Shown one piece after another: positions 5,963 through 14,468 of a stretch of DNA of 16,176 nt (the stretch's first letter is position 1; every line of letters starts with the position of its first letter). The stretch is taken from the NCBI GenBank assembly GCA_021798075.1, contig JAJZYO010000003.1, forward strand, positions 1 through 16,176. Direction: 5' to 3'. This DNA comes from Actinomycetes bacterium (lineage in GTDB: Bacteria > Actinomycetota > Acidimicrobiia > Acidimicrobiales > Palsa-688). A program made the position numbers and the translations under genes. The notes below the pieces were generated by a model that did not search any database, had not been told where the DNA came from, and was given only the letters and a program-made list of their open reading frames with translations.

Positions 5963-7015
5963 ATGGAAACACTGCACGACGGGACTGAGACGCCGCACGA
6001 AGAGGCCTTTGAGTTGCCTCGGGTCATCACTGGCACCCACGGGCCCGAGGAAGGGGCAGGGGCCGGCACCCCCTGGCCGGACGACGTCCCTCCCGAGCAG
6101 GACGACTCGTGGTACCCGCTGAAGGACGACCCCCGGAAGGCGCGGCGCATGGAGTACCTGATCGCCGCGTTGTGGATGGTGACCGGTGGCTGCGGCGTCG
6201 GCCTCATGATCTGCTACTGGACCGGTGGCCAGGCCCAGGTGGAGGGGGCACTGCTCGCCTCGGCGTTCGGGTGCCTCGGTGCTGGCCTCGTGCTGTGGGC
6301 GCGCTACTTGCTCCCCGGGCAGGACGTCGTCGGCAGCCGGGGCGAGCACTACTCCGAACTGGAAGAGCGCGCCGCCGTGGTGGCATCCCTTTCGCGGGGC
6401 ACCGACGCCATGATGTCGCGGCGCGGCTTCCTCGTGAAGAAGGTCCTCGTGCCGGTGGGGGGCATCTTCGGGATTGCGGCAGTGTGGCCGCTGGCCTCGC
6501 TCGGCCCGCGCTACGGCCGGGCGCTCTACCACACGGCTTGGTACCCGGGAGCGAGGCTGGTGGACCAGTTCGGCAGGCCGATAAAGGCGAGCGACGTGGA
6601 GGTCGACGGGGTGCTCACGGTCTTCCCCGAGGGCCACGCCGATCCCAACACGCCCCAAAATGCCATGTCGCCGGCGGTGCTGCTCAACATCGGCGGCGCC
6701 CTCATGCACGAACGCAAGATCAACCAGGGGTTCGAAGTCAAGTCCGGGGGCAACGGGCTCGTCTGCTTCTCGAAGATCTGCACCCACGCCGGCTGCGCGG
6801 TCACACTTTTCAACGTGCTCTCGATGCAGCTCGTCTGCCCGTGCCACCAGTCGACTTTCGACATCTTGGAAGACTGCAGGCCTGTTTTCGGGCCGGCCCC
6901 TCGGCCGCTGCCCCAGCTCCACCTCGGCGTGAGGCCCGACGGCTACCTTTTCGCGGTCAGCGACTTCGTCGAGCCTGTCGGGCCCGGCTTCTGGGACCGG
7001 GGAGGGCCGGCGTGA
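5963..7015 (+). CDS. qcrA: Rieske iron-sulfur subunit of cytochrome bcc complex
   Basis: Holds the [2Fe-2S] cluster that takes electrons from menaquinol and passes them to QcrC. It has 350 residues. An acidic cytoplasmic N-terminus (1-60) precedes two membrane helices (about 64-87 and 94-117). A twin-arginine motif, MSRRGFLVKK (R153, R154), then comes before the third helix, the arrangement known for Streptomyces QcrA, where Sec and Tat act together. The cluster motifs are CTHAGC (C273, H275, C278) and CPCH (C292, C294, H295), with both Cys/His ligand pairs intact. ATG is supported by AAGAGG at 5948-5953, 9 nt upstream. The stop overlaps the qcrB start in GTGA (7012-7015). Confidence 0.97.
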   Translation: METLHDGTETPHEEAFELPRVITGTHGPEEGAGAGTPWPDDVPPEQDDSWYPLKDDPRKARRMEYLIAALWMVTGGCGVGLMICYWTGGQAQVEGALLASAFGCLGAGLVLWARYLLPGQDVVGSRGEHYSELEERAAVVASLSRGTDAMMSRRGFLVKKVLVPVGGIFGIAAVWPLASLGPRYGRALYHTAWYPGARLVDQFGRPIKASDVEVDGVLTVFPEGHADPNTPQNAMSPAVLLNIGGALMHERKINQGFEVKSGGNGLVCFSKICTHAGCAVTLFNVLSMQLVCPCHQSTFDILEDCRPVFGPAPRPLPQLHLGVRPDGYLFAVSDFVEPVGPGFWDRGGPA

Positions 7016-8526
7016 GCACCGTCGCCGAACGTTCTGCTGCCCGAAAGCGGGCCCTGCTCGAGGAAAAGGTCCTCGATGAGCTCGATGACCGCTTGGGTAG
7101 CTCCAAGTGGCTCCGATCGGCCCTGGACAAGGTCTTCCCCGACCACTGGTCGTTCATGGTCGGCGAGATCGCCATGTACAGCTTCGTGATCTTGATCGTG
7201 ACCGGGGTGTACCTGGCCCTCTTCTACAGCCCGTCGAGCGCAGTGGTCGTGTACCACGGGCCCTACAGGCCCCTCGACGGCCAGAAGATGACCCAGGCCT
7301 TCGAGAGCGTGGTCAACCTGTCGTTCTCCGTGCGGGCCGGGCTCGTCATGCGCCAGGCGCACCACTGGGCGGCCAACATCTTCCTCGCAGCGGTCGCCTT
7401 CCACATGGGCCGGGTCTTCTTCACCGGCGCCTTCCGCAAGCCCCGCGAGCTCAACTGGACGATCGGGCTCACGCTCCTCATCGTGGCCATGCTCGAGGGC
7501 TTCTCGGGCTACTCGCTGCCCGACGACCTGCTCTCCGGCTCGGGCCTCAGGGTCGTGTTCTCGATCATCCAGTCCATCCCCTTCGTCGGCGTGTGGCTCG
7601 CCTTCACGCTCTGGGGTGGGGCCTTCCCGGGGACCTCGGTGTTTTTCACGAGGCTCTTCGTGATCCACGAGTTCTTGTTCCCCCTGATCCTGCTGGGCCT
7701 CCTCGGGGCGCACTTAGGGATGCTCTGGCACCAAAAGCACACCGACTTCCCCGGTCCGTGCAAGACAGAGCACAACATCGTGGGCAGCCGCTTGTGGCCG
7801 CAGTACGCGGTCAAGTCGGCCGCTCTTTTGACCTTCATCGCCGCGGTCATCTTCGGGTTGGGTGGTTTCGTCCAGATCAACCCGATCTGGGTCTACGGCC
7901 CCTACAACCCGGCGCGTGGCAGCGCAGGCACGCAGCCGGACTGGTACGTGGGGTGGCTGGACGGGGCCCTCAGGCTATGGCCCCACTGGGAGTTCCGGAG
8001 CTTCGGCCACGAGATCGCCAACCCCTTCTTCCCGGGGATACTGCTGCCGGGCATCGTCTTTACCGCCATGTACGCCTGGCCCGCCATCGACCGGAGGCTC
8101 TTTGCCGACTACGGCGAGCACAACCTCCTCGACCGGCCCCGTGACAAGCCGCTTCGCACGGCTGTCGGCGTGGCCGCGCTCTTTTTCTTCGCCGACCTCA
8201 CCGTGGCGAGCGCCACTGACCTGATCGGCAACGCGCTCAACGTTTCCTTCGAGCTGCTGATCGAGATCCTCCAGTACGGCTCGTTCGTGGCCCCGATCGT
8301 CGCGGGGGTGGTCGCCTACAAGGTCTGCGTGCTCTTGCAGGTTCAAAACGCCCACCCGATCCAGCGGCCCGTGGGGGGCGTCATGGTGCGTGACGCGCGC
8401 GGGGCCTTCCACACGCTCGGGGCTGAGCACGCGCACGCCGCCCCGGAGGGCAACGGCCATGAGGCGGCGGCCGACTCGGAGGAGACGGCGCTCGAGGCCG
8501 CCGGCGGCGAACCAGCCCCGGGCTGA
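7012..8526 (+). CDS. qcrB: Cytochrome b subunit of cytochrome bcc complex
   Basis: Menaquinol-oxidising membrane subunit with two b haems, 504 residues. The GTG start overlaps the qcrA stop (GTGA). The first haem-ligand pair is H117 (in RQAHHWAAN) and H131 (in FHMGRVF), 14 residues apart. The second is H219 (VIHEFLFP) and H234 (GAHLGM), 15 apart, the spacing seen in cytochrome b6 and in actinobacterial QcrB. The quinol-site signature is PDWYVGWLDG, a variant of PEWY. The protein has both the b6-like N-terminal half and the subunit IV-like C-terminal half, then a soluble His/Ala/Glu-rich tail of about 50 residues. It is the last gene of the block; a GC-rich hairpin follows. Confidence 0.97.
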   Translation: MSTVAERSAARKRALLEEKVLDELDDRLGSSKWLRSALDKVFPDHWSFMVGEIAMYSFVILIVTGVYLALFYSPSSAVVVYHGPYRPLDGQKMTQAFESVVNLSFSVRAGLVMRQAHHWAANIFLAAVAFHMGRVFFTGAFRKPRELNWTIGLTLLIVAMLEGFSGYSLPDDLLSGSGLRVVFSIIQSIPFVGVWLAFTLWGGAFPGTSVFFTRLFVIHEFLFPLILLGLLGAHLGMLWHQKHTDFPGPCKTEHNIVGSRLWPQYAVKSAALLTFIAAVIFGLGGFVQINPIWVYGPYNPARGSAGTQPDWYVGWLDGALRLWPHWEFRSFGHEIANPFFPGILLPGIVFTAMYAWPAIDRRLFADYGEHNLLDRPRDKPLRTAVGVAALFFFADLTVASATDLIGNALNVSFELLIEILQYGSFVAPIVAGVVAYKVCVLLQVQNAHPIQRPVGGVMVRDARGAFHTLGAEHAHAAPEGNGHEAAADSEETALEAAGGEPAPG

Positions 8527-8535
8527 ACGAGCCGC

Positions 8536-8551
8536 GTCCGGGGTCCCGGAC
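8536..8551 (+). terminator. GC-rich hairpin after qcrB, possible terminator
   Basis: GTCCGGG and CCCGGAC form a perfect 7-bp inverted repeat with a 2-nt centre (6 bp with a 4-nt loop in practice), starting 9 nt after the qcrB stop. There is no T-run after it, so it is not a classical intrinsic terminator. Such U-less hairpins are common at actinobacterial gene ends. It also lies upstream of the glgC -10 box and could instead be an operator. Confidence 0.4.
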
Positions 8552-8566
8552 CAAGGAGCCGCGCAC

Positions 8567-8572
8567 TAGCTT
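8567..8572 (+). promoter_or_regulatory. Predicted glgC -10 box (TAGCTT), leaderless
   Basis: TAGCTT lies exactly 6 nt before the glgC GTG at 8579, the same hexamer and spacing as in front of queF. It predicts transcription starting at the GTG itself. There is no Shine-Dalgarno-like sequence in the 6 nt between, which supports a leaderless reading. No convincing -35 element is visible. Confidence 0.5.
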
Positions 8573-8578
8573 GGTAAT

Positions 8579-9802
8579 GTGCGCGCACTGTCAATTGTGC
8601 TTGCCGGGGGCGAGGGCAAGCGCCTTTTGCCGCTCACGCTCGACCGGGCCAAGCCGGCGGTCCCCTTCGGTGGCCACTACCGCCTCATAGACTTCGCCCT
8701 CTCCAACCTGGCCAACGCCGACCTGCTCAAGGTCATCGTGCTCACCCAGTACAAGAGCCACAGCCTCGACCTCCACGTGACCAGGACCTGGCGCCTCTCC
8801 AACCTGCTCGGCTACTACGTGACGCCCGTGCCCGCGCAGATGCGCCGGGGCCCGTGGTGGTTCGCCGGTTCCGCCGACGCGATCTACCAGAACTTGAACA
8901 TCGTGAGCGACGAACACCCCGACTACATCTTGGTATTCGGTGCCGACCACATCTACCGGATGGACCCCCGCCAGATGCTTGACCAGCACATCCAAAGCGG
9001 CGCGGCGGCCACCGTGGCGGCGATCGGGGTACCGGCGGCGGAGGCCAGCGGTTTCGGCGTAGTCGAGCCGGGGGAGGGGACGCGCATCGCCCGTTTCGTG
9101 GAAAAGCCGCCCGACCCTCTCACCTTGGCCAACGGGCGTAAAGAACTGTTCGCCTCGATGGGCAACTACATCTTCACGGCCGACGCCCTCGTCGATGCCT
9201 TGCGCGAAGACGCCGAGGACTCGAGCAGCCGCCACGACATGGGCGGCGACATCGTGCCCCGGTTCGTGCAAGCGGGGGAAGCCCACTTCTACGACTTCGG
9301 CACCAACGTGGTGCCCGGCTGCGCCGAAAACGAGCGGGGCTACTGGCGGGACGTGGGCACCCTCGACTCCTACTACGAAGCGAGCATGGACCTGGTCGCC
9401 GTCCAGCCGGCCTTCAACCTGTACAACGAGGATTGGCCGATCCACACGAGCCCGCCTTCGCTACCGCCGGCCAAGTTCGTGTTCGAGGAGCCGTCGAGGC
9501 GCGGGCTGGCGTTCGACTCCATCGTCTCGTCCGGCACGATCGTCTCGGGGGGGATGCTGCGCCGCTCGGTCGTGTCGTCGGGGGTGTTCGTGGACCAAGG
9601 GGCGGTGGTGGAGGACTCGGTGATCATGGACCGGGTGCGCATCGGCGAGGGAGCCGTGGTGCGGCGGGCCATCGTGGACAAAAACGTCGTCATCGAGCCA
9701 GGCGCCCGCCTAGGGGTGGACCCCGAGATCGACGCCGACCATTTCACCGTCTCGGCTGGCGGAGTCGTCGTGATAGGCAAGGGCGAGAAAGTCGTCGCTT
9801 GA
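8579..9802 (+). CDS. glgC: Glucose-1-phosphate adenylyltransferase (ADP-glucose pyrophosphorylase)
   Basis: Makes ADP-glucose from ATP and glucose-1-phosphate, the activated donor for alpha-glucan synthesis. It has 407 residues, a normal length. The nucleotidyltransferase domain begins with the pyrophosphorylase signature [13 protein letters not shown] (8-20). D123 in [10 protein letters not shown] matches the catalytic aspartate of E. coli (D142), and the FVEKPP segment at about 173-178 carries the sugar-phosphate site lysine. From about residue 300 the sequence shows the hexapeptide left-handed beta-helix pattern ([22 protein letters not shown] and following). The GTG start gives the expected [11 protein letters not shown]. 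It overlaps glgA by 4 nt (TTGA), so the two are one unit. Confidence 0.95.
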   Translation: MRALSIVLAGGEGKRLLPLTLDRAKPAVPFGGHYRLIDFALSNLANADLLKVIVLTQYKSHSLDLHVTRTWRLSNLLGYYVTPVPAQMRRGPWWFAGSADAIYQNLNIVSDEHPDYILVFGADHIYRMDPRQMLDQHIQSGAAATVAAIGVPAAEASGFGVVEPGEGTRIARFVEKPPDPLTLANGRKELFASMGNYIFTADALVDALREDAEDSSSRHDMGGDIVPRFVQAGEAHFYDFGTNVVPGCAENERGYWRDVGTLDSYYEASMDLVAVQPAFNLYNEDWPIHTSPPSLPPAKFVFEEPSRRGLAFDSIVSSGTIVSGGMLRRSVVSSGVFVDQGAVVEDSVIMDRVRIGEGAVVRRAIVDKNVVIEPGARLGVDPEIDADHFTVSAGGVVVIGKGEKVVA

Positions 9803-11004
9803 GGGTCGCCCTCCTCACCCGCGAGTACCCGCCCGAGACCTACGGCGGGGCGGGAGTCCACGTCGAGTACCTCTCGCGCGAACTTTCCAAACTCGTCGAC
9901 GTCGGCGTCCACTGCTTCGGGGGGCCTCGGCAAGACCCCCTCGTGCAAGGCACGTACCGGCCCTGGGACGCCTTCGGGAAGGACGGGAAAGGGTCGGCCC
10001 TCGCCTCGTTGTCCGTGGACCTGCGCATGGCCGAGGGCGTGGCGGGAGCCGACCTGGTCCACAGCCACACCTGGTACGCCAACTTCGGCGGGTACCTGGC
10101 GCAGATCCTCTACGGCACCCCCCACGTGGTCACCTCCCACAGCCTCGAACCGCTCCGCCCCTGGAAGGCCGAGCAGTTGGGGCCGGGTTACCGGTTGTCG
10201 TCCTGGGCCGAACAGAGCGCCCTCGAGAGGGCGGACGCCGTCATCGGCGTCTCCCGGGCAATGGCAGCCGATATCGTACGCGTGTACCCCTCGGTGGACC
10301 CCGCCCGGGTGAAGGTAGTCCACAACGGCATCGACACCGAGGAGTTCTTCCCCGACCCTCGTGCGGACGCACTGGTGGCTCACGGCGTGGGCACCGAGGT
10401 GCCCTACGTGCTCTTCGTCGGGCGGGTGACCAGGCAGAAAGGGATAACGTACCTGCTCGAGGCCGCTCGGTCCTTTGCCCCCGAGGCTGGCCTCGTGCTC
10501 TGCGCGGGCGCGCCCGACACCCCCGAGGTAGCCGCCGAGGTGCGCGCCGACGTGGAGCAACTGGCGAGGGAGCGCAAGGGCGTGACGTGGATCCAAGAGA
10601 TGCTCCCACGCCGGGAGGTGGTCCAGTTGATGAGCCACGCGGCCGTCTTTGTCTGCCCCTCGGTCTACGAGCCCTTCGGCTTCATAAACGTCGAGGCCAT
10701 GGCGTGCGGGGCGCCCGTAGTGGCGAGCGCCGTGGGCGGCATCCCCGAGGTGGTCGTCGACGGCGTCACGGGCCTGCTCGTGCCCTTGGTGCCGAGCGGT
10801 GACCCCCTCGGCACCCCCGCCGACCCGGCGGCATTTGCCTCCGCCCTCGCCGAAGGGGTAAACCGCCTGCTCGAGGAGCCCGAACTGGCCCGCTCGTACG
10901 GCGCCGCCGGACGGGGGCGTGCTCTTGCCGAGTTCACCTGGAGTGCGGTGGCGGAGAGGACCGTGGCGGTCTACGAGGAGGCATTGGCGGGCCGGCCCGT
11001 CTAA
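9799..11004 (+). CDS. glgA: GT4-family glycogen synthase of the Corynebacterium type (GlgA or GlgM)
   Basis: Glycosyltransferase of 401 residues that uses the ADP-glucose made by the upstream gene. It resembles the actinobacterial family first named GlgA. In mycobacteria this protein was shown to act mainly as GlgM, joining ADP-glucose to glucose-1-phosphate to give maltose-1-phosphate for the GlgE pathway, so either role is possible. The N-terminal Rossmann fold has [18 protein letters not shown], followed by [16 protein letters not shown]. The C-terminal fold has the retaining E-x7-E motif, E291 to E299, in [21 protein letters not shown], then GGIPEVV. The TTG start overlaps the glgC stop (9799-9802); no better in-frame start precedes the conserved [12 protein letters not shown]. 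No glgE or glgB is in the window. Confidence 0.9.
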   Translation: MRVALLTREYPPETYGGAGVHVEYLSRELSKLVDVGVHCFGGPRQDPLVQGTYRPWDAFGKDGKGSALASLSVDLRMAEGVAGADLVHSHTWYANFGGYLAQILYGTPHVVTSHSLEPLRPWKAEQLGPGYRLSSWAEQSALERADAVIGVSRAMAADIVRVYPSVDPARVKVVHNGIDTEEFFPDPRADALVAHGVGTEVPYVLFVGRVTRQKGITYLLEAARSFAPEAGLVLCAGAPDTPEVAAEVRADVEQLARERKGVTWIQEMLPRREVVQLMSHAAVFVCPSVYEPFGFINVEAMACGAPVVASAVGGIPEVVVDGVTGLLVPLVPSGDPLGTPADPAAFASALAEGVNRLLEEPELARSYGAAGRGRALAEFTWSAVAERTVAVYEEALAGRPV

Positions 11005-11010
11005 GACCGC

Positions 11011-11016
11011 TATCAT
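11011..11016 (+). promoter_or_regulatory. Predicted -10 box for ftsE-ftsX
   Basis: TATCAT follows the glgA stop by 6 nt in the 58-nt gap before ftsE. It is a good match to a sigma-A type -10 (TANNNT). Transcription would start near 11023 and leave a G-rich leader of about 40 nt. The -35 region is not obvious. It suggests ftsEX can be transcribed independently of glgCA. Confidence 0.45.
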
Positions 11017-11062
11017 CGTGGGGGGGTGCCCTCGCTCGTCGTGGGGGCGCCGCGCATTGGCT

Positions 11063-11752
11063 ATGATCCGCTTCGACCACGTCCACAAGACGTACAAAGG
11101 TTCCGTGGTTGCCCTGAAGGACGTCACGGTTGACATCAAGCGGGGAGAGTTCGTCTTCGTCGTCGGGCCGTCGGGTTCAGGGAAGACCACCTTCCTCTCG
11201 CTCGTGACCAAAGAAGAGCGCGCCGACTCGGGGGAGATCTGGGTGGCGGGCAAGGAGGTCGGTTCGCTGCCCCCGTGGAAGGTGCCCTACCTCCGGCGCA
11301 ACATCGGCTGCATCTTCCAGGACTTCCGTTTGTTGCCCGAGCGCACCGTCTACGACAACGTCGCCTTTGCCCTAGAGGTGACGGGCCGGCCGCGCCACTT
11401 CGTGCGCAGCCAAGTGCCCCAGATCCTGGAGCTCGTGGGCTTGGGCAACAAGATGGGCCGCCGGCCGGGGGAGCTCTCGGGTGGCGAGCAACAGCGAGTG
11501 GCCGTCGCCCGTGCCTTTGTCAACCGGCCGCTCATCCTCTTGGCTGACGAGCCGACGGGCAACCTCGACCCCGCCACCACTGCTGGCATAATGCGCCTGC
11601 TCGAGCGGATCAACCAGTACGGGACGACCGTAGTCATGGCTACGCACCACCAAGAGATAGTCGACGCGATGCGAAAGCGCGTGATCGAGCTCGACCACGG
11701 CGTCGTCGTGCGTGACCAGGCGAGGGGCGTCTACGGGATGGTGGGTGCTTGA
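11063..11752 (+). CDS. ftsE: Cell division ATP-binding protein FtsE
   Basis: ATPase of the FtsEX complex, which sits at the division site and activates peptidoglycan hydrolases through the membrane. It has 229 residues, the same as mycobacterial FtsE. Walker A is GPSGSGKTT (35-43), the Q-loop Q86 lies in IFQDFRLL, the ABC signature LSGGEQQR is at 138-145, Walker B LILLADEP at 157-164 (E163), and the switch histidine is H195. [23 protein letters not shown] is a typical FtsE stretch. The ATG at 11063 gives the conserved [17 protein letters not shown] at 11057 and a GTG at 11018 are in frame but add non-conserved residues. No strong ribosome binding site is visible. ftsX follows after 41 nt. Confidence 0.96.
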   Translation: MIRFDHVHKTYKGSVVALKDVTVDIKRGEFVFVVGPSGSGKTTFLSLVTKEERADSGEIWVAGKEVGSLPPWKVPYLRRNIGCIFQDFRLLPERTVYDNVAFALEVTGRPRHFVRSQVPQILELVGLGNKMGRRPGELSGGEQQRVAVARAFVNRPLILLADEPTGNLDPATTAGIMRLLERINQYGTTVVMATHHQEIVDAMRKRVIELDHGVVVRDQARGVYGMVGA

Positions 11753-11781
11753 GGAGCGCCCGGTTTCGCCCGGCCGTCTGA

Positions 11782-11787
11782 AGGGAG
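11782..11787 (+). promoter_or_regulatory. ftsX ribosome binding site
   Basis: AGGGAG lies 6 nt before the TTG at 11794. It supports TTG as the start of FtsX; there is no in-frame ATG or GTG before the conserved YLLRETGGNLARN. Confidence 0.7.
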
Positions 11788-11793
11788 CTGCCA

Positions 11794-12687
11794 TTGGCTT
11801 TGCCGAGCTCGTACTTGCTGCGCGAGACAGGGGGCAACCTGGCCCGCAACATTGTGATGACGGTGGCTGCCGTCGTCACGATGGCCGTGTCGCTCACCGC
11901 CCTCGGGGGCGTGCTCATCATGCGCCAGGCGGTCAACAAGGCCACGGTGCAGTACCAGGGCGGGGTCGAGCTTGACATCTTCTTGAACCCCAACGCGAGC
12001 GCGCAAGAGGTCAACGGGATCCGCCAGGAGCTCGTTTCCATGACCCCGACCCAGATAAAGAAGTGCTCGTACGTCGACAAGACGGCCGCCTTCACCGAGT
12101 TCAGGCAGATGTTCAGCGGCCAGCCGGACATGCTGAAGGTGATGACGCCGTCCAGGATGCCCACGTCTTTTCGCTGCGTGCCGGCCAAGGCGCAAAATGT
12201 GGGCCAGCTTGCCGCGGAGTTCTCCAAACAGCCCGGGGTCTACAACGTCGGCTACCCGGGCCAGGAGATCAAGCAGTGGCTCGCCCACTTTGCCACGTTG
12301 CGCAACGTGACCTTGGTCGTGGCCGGCGGGGTGATGATCGGCGCGATCGCGCTAGTGGTAAACACGATCCAATTGGCGATATTCGCCCGCCGGCGGGAGG
12401 TAGCGGTCATGAAACTGGTCGGGGCGACCAACTGGTTCATCCGGGTGCCGTTCATGCTGGAGGGCCTGGTGGAGGGCCTCGTCGGCGCAGCTGTCGCCTT
12501 CGTGATCACCTTCACGGCCCGTAACACGTTCGCCTCCTTCACGGGCACGAACCCTCTCCTGCCGAGCGAGCCGCTCAATGTGAGCTCCCACGAGGCCCTC
12601 TTGACCGGGGTGCTCGTCGTCGTGGTGGGCGCCGCCGTGGGCGCCTTGGGCTCGGCCTTCGCAGTGCGGCGGCACCTTTCGGTATGA
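11794..12687 (+). CDS. ftsX: Cell division permease-like protein FtsX
   Basis: Membrane partner of FtsE. It does not transport a solute but transmits ATPase cycles to an extracellular hydrolase (RipC in mycobacteria). It has 297 residues with four membrane helices at about 18-43, 171-197, 217-242 and 266-292. The large extracellular loop (44-168) lies between helices 1 and 2, as in the family. The loop has the FtsX-like stretch FRQMFSGQPDMLKVMTPSRMPTSFRC and two cysteines, C91 and C128. FARRREVAVMKLVGATNWFIRVPFMLEG after helix 2 is the conserved cytoplasmic coupling region. The TTG start is supported by AGGGAG. The stop overlaps the start of the GH15 gene in ATGA (12684-12687). The usual smpB neighbour is absent. 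Confidence 0.96.
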   Translation: MALPSSYLLRETGGNLARNIVMTVAAVVTMAVSLTALGGVLIMRQAVNKATVQYQGGVELDIFLNPNASAQEVNGIRQELVSMTPTQIKKCSYVDKTAAFTEFRQMFSGQPDMLKVMTPSRMPTSFRCVPAKAQNVGQLAAEFSKQPGVYNVGYPGQEIKQWLAHFATLRNVTLVVAGGVMIGAIALVVNTIQLAIFARRREVAVMKLVGATNWFIRVPFMLEGLVEGLVGAAVAFVITFTARNTFASFTGTNPLLPSEPLNVSSHEALLTGVLVVVVGAAVGALGSAFAVRRHLSV

Positions 12688-14468
12688 GCCAGCGGCTCGA
12701 AGATTACGCGCTCATCGGCGACACCCATACCGCCGCCCTGGTTGGGCGCGACGGCTCGCTCGACTGGCTCTGCGTCCCCCGCTTCGACTCGCCCGCTTGT
12801 TTCGCCGCCCTACTCGGCACGCCCGACCACGGACGCTGGCTGCTCGCGCCCCGAAGGGCGGGACGCGCCAACCGGCGCCACTACCGCGAGGGGTCCCTCG
12901 TCCTGGTGCAGGAGTGGGACACGCCGACCGGGCGGGCAAAGGTCACCGACTTCATGCCGCCCCGTGAAAACCGGCCGCAAGTGTTCCGCCGGGCCGAGTG
13001 CGTCGAGGGCAGTGTGGAGTTCGCGACCGAGTTGAGCGTCCGCTTCGAGTACGGCTCACAAGTGCCTTGGGTGACCCAGACGGGCAGTGGCATCCGCGCT
13101 ACGGCTGGGCCCGACTCGGTGGTGGTGGAAAGCACCGTGCCCTTCGTGGCCAAGCACCTGCGCCACGGGGCGACCTTCACCCTGGCTGCGGGCGAGAGCC
13201 GCGACTTCAGCCTCCAGTGGGAACCCTCGTGGGAGGACGACGGTGCCCAGCCCGGCTTCGACCAGGCGCTCGCGGCGGCGCTCTCGTACTGGGACGACTG
13301 GTCGGGACGTTTTGTCGAGTGCCACGGCGAGTGGGAAGGCCTGGTCAAGACCTCCCTCGTCACCCTGAAGGCCCTCACTTTCGCCCCGACCGGAGGGATC
13401 GTGGCCGCGCCGACCACGTCCCTGCCCGAAGAGATCGGAGGCGTGCGCAATTGGGACTACCGCTACTGCTGGGTCCGCGACGCCGCCCTCACGATCGATG
13501 GCCTGGTGGCGGCGGGGCTCCGCGAGGAGGCGGAGAAGTGGCTCTGGTGGCTCGTCCGGGCCGCAGCCGGGAGCCCCGAGCAGCTGCAGATCATGTACGG
13601 GGTGGCTGGCGAGAGGCGCCTGCCCGAGGTCGAGCTCGACTGGTTGCCCGGGTACGAGGGATCCAAGCCGGTGCGGGCCGGCAACGCAGCGTCGATGCAG
13701 TTCCAGCTCGATGTCTACGGTGAGCTCCTTGACGCGGCCGACATGGCCCGCTCGCACGGCATAAAGCCCGGCGGGGCGGTCTGGGCCGTGCAGCGGGCCG
13801 TGCTCGATTTCGTGGAGAACCACTGGGACCAGCCCGACCAGGGGATCTGGGAGCTGCGGGGGCCGCCCCAGGACCTCGTCTACTCGCGGGTGATGGCGTG
13901 GGTGGCGCTCGACCGCGGTGTCAATGCCGTGGAGACCTACGGCCTCCACGGCCCCGTCGAGCGCTGGAAGAAAGTCCGCAACGCCATAAAGGACCAGGTG
14001 CTGGCGAAGGGCTACGACTCGGACGCCGGCACCTTTACCCAGGCCTACGGGTCCAAAGAGCTCGACGCCAGCCTGCTCATGATCCCCCTGGCCGGGTTCC
14101 TTCCTATCGACGACCCCCGCGTGGTCGGCACGATCGAAGCAGTCCAGCGCGAGCTGATGTCAGATGGCTTCGTGCTCCGCTACCGCAATAGCTCCGGTGT
14201 GGACGGCCTCGCCGGCGGGGAGGGCGCGTTCCTTCCTTGTTCGCTCTGGCTGGTGTCATGCCTCGCCCGCCTCGGCCGGCTGGGTGAAGCACGCGAACTG
14301 ATGGAGCGCGTCGCTGGCACGGCCAACGACCTCGGGCTCTTCTCAGAGGAGTACGACACCAGCCGGCGAAGGCTGGTGGGCAACTTCCCCCAGGCCTTCA
14401 CCCACGTCGCCTTCGTCAACGCCGCTCGGCAGCTGGCGGCCGCAACCGCAGGCCAGGGCCGGCGCTAG
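12684..14468 (+). CDS. Glycoside hydrolase family 15 protein (glucoamylase/trehalase-like)
   Basis: Inverting alpha-glucosidase of 594 residues, similar to actinobacterial GH15 enzymes, some of which are cytoplasmic trehalases (mycobacterial type) and others glucoamylase-like. An N-terminal beta-sandwich domain (about 1-215, starting RLEDYALIGDTHTAALVGRDGSLDWLCVPRFDSPA) precedes an (alpha/alpha)6 barrel (about 225-585). NWDYRYCWVRDA, with D258, lines the active site. The likely catalytic acid is E390 in GIWELRG, and the likely base is one of the glutamates E555/E556 in LFSEEYD, before GNFPQAFTHVAFVNAA. There is no signal peptide, so it should be cytoplasmic. The ATG overlaps the ftsX stop, implying coupled translation. 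Its last 53 nt overlap the globin gene on the other strand. The substrate cannot be told from sequence alone. Confidence 0.92.
   Translation: MSQRLEDYALIGDTHTAALVGRDGSLDWLCVPRFDSPACFAALLGTPDHGRWLLAPRRAGRANRRHYREGSLVLVQEWDTPTGRAKVTDFMPPRENRPQVFRRAECVEGSVEFATELSVRFEYGSQVPWVTQTGSGIRATAGPDSVVVESTVPFVAKHLRHGATFTLAAGESRDFSLQWEPSWEDDGAQPGFDQALAAALSYWDDWSGRFVECHGEWEGLVKTSLVTLKALTFAPTGGIVAAPTTSLPEEIGGVRNWDYRYCWVRDAALTIDGLVAAGLREEAEKWLWWLVRAAAGSPEQLQIMYGVAGERRLPEVELDWLPGYEGSKPVRAGNAASMQFQLDVYGELLDAADMARSHGIKPGGAVWAVQRAVLDFVENHWDQPDQGIWELRGPPQDLVYSRVMAWVALDRGVNAVETYGLHGPVERWKKVRNAIKDQVLAKGYDSDAGTFTQAYGSKELDASLLMIPLAGFLPIDDPRVVGTIEAVQRELMSDGFVLRYRNSSGVDGLAGGEGAFLPCSLWLVSCLARLGRLGEARELMERVAGTANDLGLFSEEYDTSRRRLVGNFPQAFTHVAFVNAARQLAAATAGQGRR

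Noticed and set aside
11026..11130. Short upstream open frame (about 35 codons, GTG) overlapping the ftsE start
   Set aside because: No supporting ribosome site and no protein character; probably chance in a G-rich leader.
9373..11253. 626-codon open frame on the minus strand under glgC, glgA and ftsE
   Set aside because: Antisense to three well-recognised genes, with no domain-like sequence; expected in high-GC DNA where stop codons are rare.
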